NCBI GenBank assembly: GCA_002338515.1
Contig: DDIL01000093.1
Span: 16,668 to 27,164, forward strand
Length of the DNA: 10,497 nt
Direction: 5' to 3'
DNA from: Glaciecola sp. UBA1851
GTDB lineage: Bacteria > Pseudomonadota > Gammaproteobacteria > Enterobacterales > Alteromonadaceae
Position numbers and translations under genes: made by a program. The notes under the pieces were generated by a model. That model did no database searches. It was not told where the DNA came from and was given only the letters and a program-made list of their open reading frames with translations. This document shows, piece after piece, positions 7,250 to 10,497 of the stretch (position 1 is its first letter; the number at the start of each line of letters is the position of its first letter).

Positions 7250-8116
7250 ATGTCCAATACAAAGCTATTTACAGTGTTTTCTTTTATCTTTTCATTAATT
7301 TTTCTTATTTCATTAGGTGGTTTATTTTCATTTGATAGTGTGGCAAATAATGAATCAACAACCGAAGTAAAAGAAGTTAGCGTCAGAGTAGTCACAACTC
7401 TTGGAGAATTTACCATTGCACTTGACAATCGAACGCCCGAGCATGGTGGGAATTTTATTCGTCGAGTTGAGCAAGGGCTCTATGATAACGCAGTTTTTCA
7501 ACGTGCTATTCCACATTTTATTATTCAGGCTGGCGATTTGCGTCATGATTCAACTTTTGAGGATATGCTTTTATCCATTGCCAATGACAGTCAAATACCA
7601 CCAGAAATACACAAGGATTTATTCCATAAACGAGGCGCAGTATCGATGGCGAGGCTTGATAACCCATCATTGTTTTCGTCAGAAGTAGATTTTGTCGTAA
7701 ACATTGGAAAACAGCATACAGATCTGGAGCTGGAAAGGCACGAGAGTAGAATAAATGACCAATTAAAATTTTATTACTGGCTGAATTTACCTGACAATTT
7801 GCCAATATTAGAGAATTTTAGACAAGCATCGAAAGTTGGCACAAGAAATCAGGAAGCCATTTCAGATATAACACTACAATTTGAGCGAGATCGCGACAAA
7901 CTTAGTGATTATAAGCCATACAGTATTCCTAGTAGTCATAGGGAAATTTATCGGACAATTGGGGGGAATCCATTCTCGGATCGACGTTATACCGTCTTTG
8001 GTGAGGTAACTGATGGTATGGATGTTGTGATAGCTATCTCTAATGTACCTACTAGAGATAGAGATTGGCCGATTGAAGATATTAAGATTCTGTCAATGAA
8101 GTTGTTGCAGGAGTAA
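7250..8116 (+). CDS. Exported or membrane-anchored cyclophilin-type peptidyl-prolyl isomerase with insertion
   Basis: This 288-residue protein would catalyse cis-trans isomerisation of Xaa-Pro bonds during folding in the cell envelope. A hydrophobic N-terminal segment (about 5-28) acts as a signal peptide or anchor. The cyclophilin core begins at VSVRVVTTLGEFTIAL, then NFIRRVEQGLYDNAVFQRAIPHFIIQAGD, which keeps the active-site residues equivalent to R55, F60 and Q63 of human CypA (here R85, F90, Q93). GAVSMAR follows. The usual SQFFI strand is altered to SSEVDFVVNIG, and about 75 residues are inserted (about 155-232). The core resumes with YRTIGGNPFSDRRYTVFGEVTDGMDVV. The insertion and the IGG...YTVFGEV resumption resemble cyclophilins common in Bacteroidota. 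Starts at 7205 and 7235 are possible; 7250 gives the cleanest signal sequence, but no start has a clear ribosome binding site. Activity is likely but not certain because of the altered strand. Confidence 0.85.
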   Translation: MSNTKLFTVFSFIFSLIFLISLGGLFSFDSVANNESTTEVKEVSVRVVTTLGEFTIALDNRTPEHGGNFIRRVEQGLYDNAVFQRAIPHFIIQAGDLRHDSTFEDMLLSIANDSQIPPEIHKDLFHKRGAVSMARLDNPSLFSSEVDFVVNIGKQHTDLELERHESRINDQLKFYYWLNLPDNLPILENFRQASKVGTRNQEAISDITLQFERDRDKLSDYKPYSIPSSHREIYRTIGGNPFSDRRYTVFGEVTDGMDVVIAISNVPTRDRDWPIEDIKILSMKLLQE

Positions 8117-8427
8117 AATGTGTGATGAGACAGCTAGAATGGTATACGTCTCCGGTTCGTTCAAAGCTATCCCAATTCCTTTACCAATAGCCTATCGTCA
8201 CAAGACATTGCAAGCTAACACGTTATACAAAACTTACACAATTCGACATTTTAACAAACTGAGCTAGTCTAAAAGACAACTGTAACAAAGGGGGAGTAAA
8301 CATCGTTTATTCTTCTTACACTCAGGCAATTAGTGAGTCAATGCGATCGGACTAGCTAATTGACTTCCTATAGATTTGCCCTGTATTCTCTTTTGGCGCA
8401 TTTTAAATAACTAATACTGAGAGTCAC
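8117..8427. other. Gene-free intergenic region, 311 bases
   Basis: No gene or RNA is recognised here. AGCTAGTC (8263-8270) and GACTAGCT (8350-8357) form an eight-base inverted repeat 79 bases apart, which is expected by chance. A candidate promoter for the serine hydrolase lies at 8360-8389. A short purine run (AAAGGGGGAGTAAAC, 8286-8300) resembles a ribosome binding site but no frame of interest follows. Confidence 0.5.
8360..8389 (+). promoter_or_regulatory. Candidate promoter of the serine hydrolase gene
   Basis: TTGACT (8360-8365) matches five of six -35 consensus bases, and TATTCT (8384-8389) matches four of six -10 bases, with 18 bases between. It lies about 40 bases upstream of the start codon, leaving a leader of about 30 bases. 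The assignment rests on consensus matching only. Confidence 0.35.
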
Positions 8428-9939
8428 ATGCGAATTTTCAGCTTTATATTATTCATGATCGTCGGTTCAGGTCTGGCTTTTGCCCAATCGTCTGACAAAC
8501 CATTAGACGAATTTGACGAATATGTGGCCAACGCGGTTGCAGATTGGGGCGCGCCAGGCTTGGCGATAGCGGTGGTAAAGGATGATCAAGTTGCCTTTGC
8601 TGGCGGTTTTGGTGTTCTGGAACTTGGGCGGTCGGATATTGTCGATGCCGATAGCTTGTTTCATGTTGGCTCTACGACCAAGGCCTTTGTGTCGATGTCT
8701 TTAGGAATGTTGGTCGAAGAAGGTCTAATCGGCTGGAATGATCGGGTGATTGATCATTTACCTGATTTTCGTGTCGCTGACCCTTATGTCACGCGTGAAT
8801 TGCGAATAACTGACCTGCTGGACCATGGATCTGGCGTGATGACAGGAGACCTTGTATGGTTATCTGGTGCGTCGCGGGCAGAAAGTATGAAGCGGCTGGC
8901 ACATGCTGAGCAAGCTTTTAGCCTGCGTAATGATTGGCAATATAATAATATGATGTACTTGGTGGCAGGTGAGTTGGTTGCCGCGGTAACAGGTGCACCG
9001 TTTGAGGATTTTGTTAGAACCAGGATATTTGAGCCATTGGGAATGAGTCGTTCTGTTTTGACCGAAGCTGAGTGGGATGTCCAAGCCAATAAGTCCGTTG
9101 CCCATTATCCGCATCCTGAAACAGGTGAAATGACTGTTATTGAATATCCTCATATCTATGAGGCTGGCGGGGCAGGGCTGATTAATTCCAGCGTAAACGA
9201 TTATACACATTGGCTGCGCTTTTTGCTGCGCGGTGGTGAGCTTGAGGGACAGCAACTGGTATCGACAGCCACCATTGATGAGATGTGGCGTCAGCATAAC
9301 AGCATGAGTGAACCACCTTACCCAGCAGCCCAATTGGCCGACAGCCACATGTTTGGCTATGGCCTTGGCTGGTTTTTGCAAGATTATCGCGGCGAGAAAA
9401 TGGTGATGCACACGGGCTCTATTTTTGGCCAAGCTGCCATCGTCGGCCTTTTGCCCGAGCATGACCTAGGCGTTGTGGTATTTATCAATGGTGACCATGT
9501 CGAGATCCGCCACGCCCTAATGTATGAAGTTTTTGATCGCTATCTTGGCTATGATGAAGATATGGATTGGAGCACTGAACTTAAAGCCGTGTTTGACGAT
9601 ATTGCCGCCGAATCTAAGGGCAATACAAAAGATGACGATGGTCAGGCACCTGAAATGTCATTGCCGTTGGCCAGTTATGCGGGCACTTATGAACATCCAT
9701 ATTTTGGGGAAATGACTATTAGCATGGAAGACGACAGCCTAGTATTACGCATGGGTACGCGGCTGGAATATCAGATGAAGCATTCGCAATATGATATGTT
9801 TGTACTGGAGACAGAAAAATTCTGGTTGGGCGGCGGCTCGGTAGCATTTGAGTCTGACAACCGTGGCGGGTTATCTGCTGCAAACATTTACGGCATTGCC
9901 TTTGATAAAGTGGATTCAGCTGACCCAACCAAAGGTTAA
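8428..9939 (+). CDS. Secreted class C beta-lactamase-like serine hydrolase
   Basis: This 503-residue protein belongs to the serine beta-lactamase-like / penicillin-binding-protein family. A signal peptide is clear (RIFSFILFMIVGSGLAFAQ, cleavage about 19/20). The catalytic motifs are in order: SxxK at S82-TT-K85 (HVGSTTKAF), YxN at Y172-N-N174 (WQYNNMMY), and HTG at 328-330 (VMHTGSIFG), replacing KTG as is usual for the esterase/peptidase branch. LLDHGSGV (130-137) is the conserved loop often written LLTHTSG. The C-terminal 100 residues (about 400-495), after an acidic Lys/Asp linker, form a separate beta-rich domain of the DUF3471 type often found in this family. The family contains esterases, D-aminopeptidases and beta-lactam hydrolases, so a specific substrate is not claimed. 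GAGAG (8419-8423) is a weak ribosome binding site. Its GC is visibly higher than that of the neighbours, suggesting transfer. Confidence 0.92.
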   Translation: MRIFSFILFMIVGSGLAFAQSSDKPLDEFDEYVANAVADWGAPGLAIAVVKDDQVAFAGGFGVLELGRSDIVDADSLFHVGSTTKAFVSMSLGMLVEEGLIGWNDRVIDHLPDFRVADPYVTRELRITDLLDHGSGVMTGDLVWLSGASRAESMKRLAHAEQAFSLRNDWQYNNMMYLVAGELVAAVTGAPFEDFVRTRIFEPLGMSRSVLTEAEWDVQANKSVAHYPHPETGEMTVIEYPHIYEAGGAGLINSSVNDYTHWLRFLLRGGELEGQQLVSTATIDEMWRQHNSMSEPPYPAAQLADSHMFGYGLGWFLQDYRGEKMVMHTGSIFGQAAIVGLLPEHDLGVVVFINGDHVEIRHALMYEVFDRYLGYDEDMDWSTELKAVFDDIAAESKGNTKDDDGQAPEMSLPLASYAGTYEHPYFGEMTISMEDDSLVLRMGTRLEYQMKHSQYDMFVLETEKFWLGGGSVAFESDNRGGLSAANIYGIAFDKVDSADPTKG

Positions 9940-9993
9940 TTACTATCCTTAATAGCTTGCTCAAAATCTTCAGGAAATGGCTTTGACGTATCT

Positions 9994-9999
9994 TATAAT
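9994..9999 (+). promoter_or_regulatory. Candidate -10 box upstream of the small secreted-protein frame
   Basis: TATAAT lies 58 bases before the ATG at 10058. A transcript from here would begin near 10006, excluding the upstream ATG at 9977 and favouring the start at 10058. No convincing -35 box is seen. Confidence 0.3.
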
Positions 10000-10057
10000 C
10001 AATGGTCTGTCATTAAATACGTCGCTTCAAACTCGTTACACATATCCAGAAGATGTT

Positions 10058-10306
10058 ATGATTAAAGTAAATATTCTAATTGTTACTATTATCGTTTCTT
10101 CGTTCTCTCCAGCTTATTATGGCAGTCAGGTAAACGAGATATCTACTGAGCAACGTCGCACAGTGATTAACCAAGCCCGTTCAGACTCTCTTAGAGACGA
10201 CTTCCGCCCGCAGCCTACATAAGTATTAGAGCCCGCGGCATACATATTGTTTGGCTTAGGCTTGCTGATAGCTGGAGCCCGCTGAAGAAAAAATAAGCGT
10301 GATTGA
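10058..10306 (+). pseudogene. Decayed small exported protein with PEP-CTERM-like sorting tail
   Basis: From ATG 10058 a 54-residue frame begins with a signal peptide (IKVNILIVTIIVSSFSPAYY) and continues with a polar segment, STEQRRTVINQARSDSLRDD, to a TAA at 10220-10222. Directly after it, in the same frame, 10223-10282 reads VLEPAAYILFGLGLLIAGAR. A TGA follows at 10283-10285 and then RKNKRD to a second TGA at 10304-10306. Joined, this is the layout of a PEP-CTERM protein: short polar body, (P)EP motif, hydrophobic helix and basic cluster. The TGA is where CGA (Arg) would complete ARRRK. Two in-frame stops within an otherwise preserved tail point to an old inactivated gene, about 82 codons originally. 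PEP-CTERM proteins are processed by an exosortase, which is not in the window. If the first stop is real, the remaining product is a 54-residue secreted peptide. The frame could start at 9977, but 10058 begins the signal peptide. Confidence 0.55.
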
Positions 10307-10497
10307 AACGCTGATTTATCATGACATTTCGTTGCATCAAAGCGCATATTAAGAAAGGATGCTTGAACATGCCATATGTTAAGGCGAAGCTCTTCGCATC
10401 CCACTATCCCAATTTCAGCACCTAAAAGTCATAGTATTTAATCACCAAAGCATCCAAAACCGGTCATACCTTTTACTAGATTTAAAAAACACCCTAG
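10307..10497. other. 3' end of the window without a supported gene
   Basis: No family-level gene is recognised. A 34-codon frame (10321-10425) lacks a ribosome binding site. The stretch 10357-10401 can fold: GGATGC (10357-10362) pairs with GCATCC (10396-10401), AACAT (10366-10370) with ATGTT (10376-10380), and GCGAAG (10384-10389) with CTTCGC (10392-10397), although the first and last pairings share two bases. No T-run follows, so it is not a standard terminator. Confidence 0.4.

Noticed and set aside
8263..8357. Eight-base inverted repeat AGCTAGTC/GACTAGCT
   Set aside because: Several such pairs at this distance are expected by chance in 10 kb, and the arms do not extend.
8784..9462. Minus-strand frames of 101 and 200 residues inside the serine hydrolase
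   Set aside because: Antisense shadows of a gene with a complete set of catalytic motifs in the plus frame.
9942..9995. Minus-strand fragment reading SKPFPEDFEQAIKDSN before a stop
   Set aside because: It looks protein-like, but an in-frame stop lies directly upstream and no family is recognised; too short to call.

Overview
The window looks like an accessory stretch of a marine gammaproteobacterial chromosome, probably of the Alteromonadales type. This is an inference from low GC in most genes, Shine-Dalgarno sites of the GGAG/AGGA kind, a large BarA-like hybrid histidine kinase with a periplasmic TPR sensor, and a relic of what looks like a PEP-CTERM sorted protein. No ribosomal RNA, tRNA, CRISPR array, phage gene or intact transposase is visible.

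Layout from left to right. (a) 58-613: a ParD/ParE-type toxin-antitoxin pair with overlapping genes and a near-perfect palindrome upstream, a candidate autoregulatory operator. (b) 738-1157: a small MAPEG-family membrane protein. (c) 1330-4775: a 70-residue protein resembling LigA-like helical or peptide-leader domains, followed after 11 bases by a 1073-residue hybrid histidine kinase (signal peptide, TPR-like periplasmic domain, one membrane helix, HisKA, HATPase, two receivers, Hpt-like tail). This tight pair is the most interesting unit in the window. (d) 5664 down to 4917, minus strand: a two-gene unit made of a tail-anchored protein with a biotinyl/lipoyl-like fold that lacks the modified lysine, and a four-helix membrane protein. 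(e) 6044-6772: a single-pass membrane-anchored protein of an uncharacterised family. (f) 7250-8116: an exported or membrane-anchored cyclophilin-type prolyl isomerase with a long insertion of the kind seen in Bacteroidota. (g) 8428-9939: a secreted class C beta-lactamase-like serine hydrolase, clearly richer in GC than its neighbours. (h) 10058-10306: a short secreted-protein reading frame whose PEP-CTERM-like tail lies in frame beyond a TAA and is cut by a TGA, so probably a decayed gene.

Apart from the toxin-antitoxin pair, the peptide/kinase pair and the minus-strand pair, each gene appears to be its own transcription unit. Three gene-free stretches exceed 300 bases (5665-6043, 6773-7249, 8117-8427). 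The first holds an imperfect long inverted repeat and the second a consensus -10 box. The others show little beyond candidate promoters. I found no single pathway joining the genes; the content fits a region that gains and loses accessory genes.
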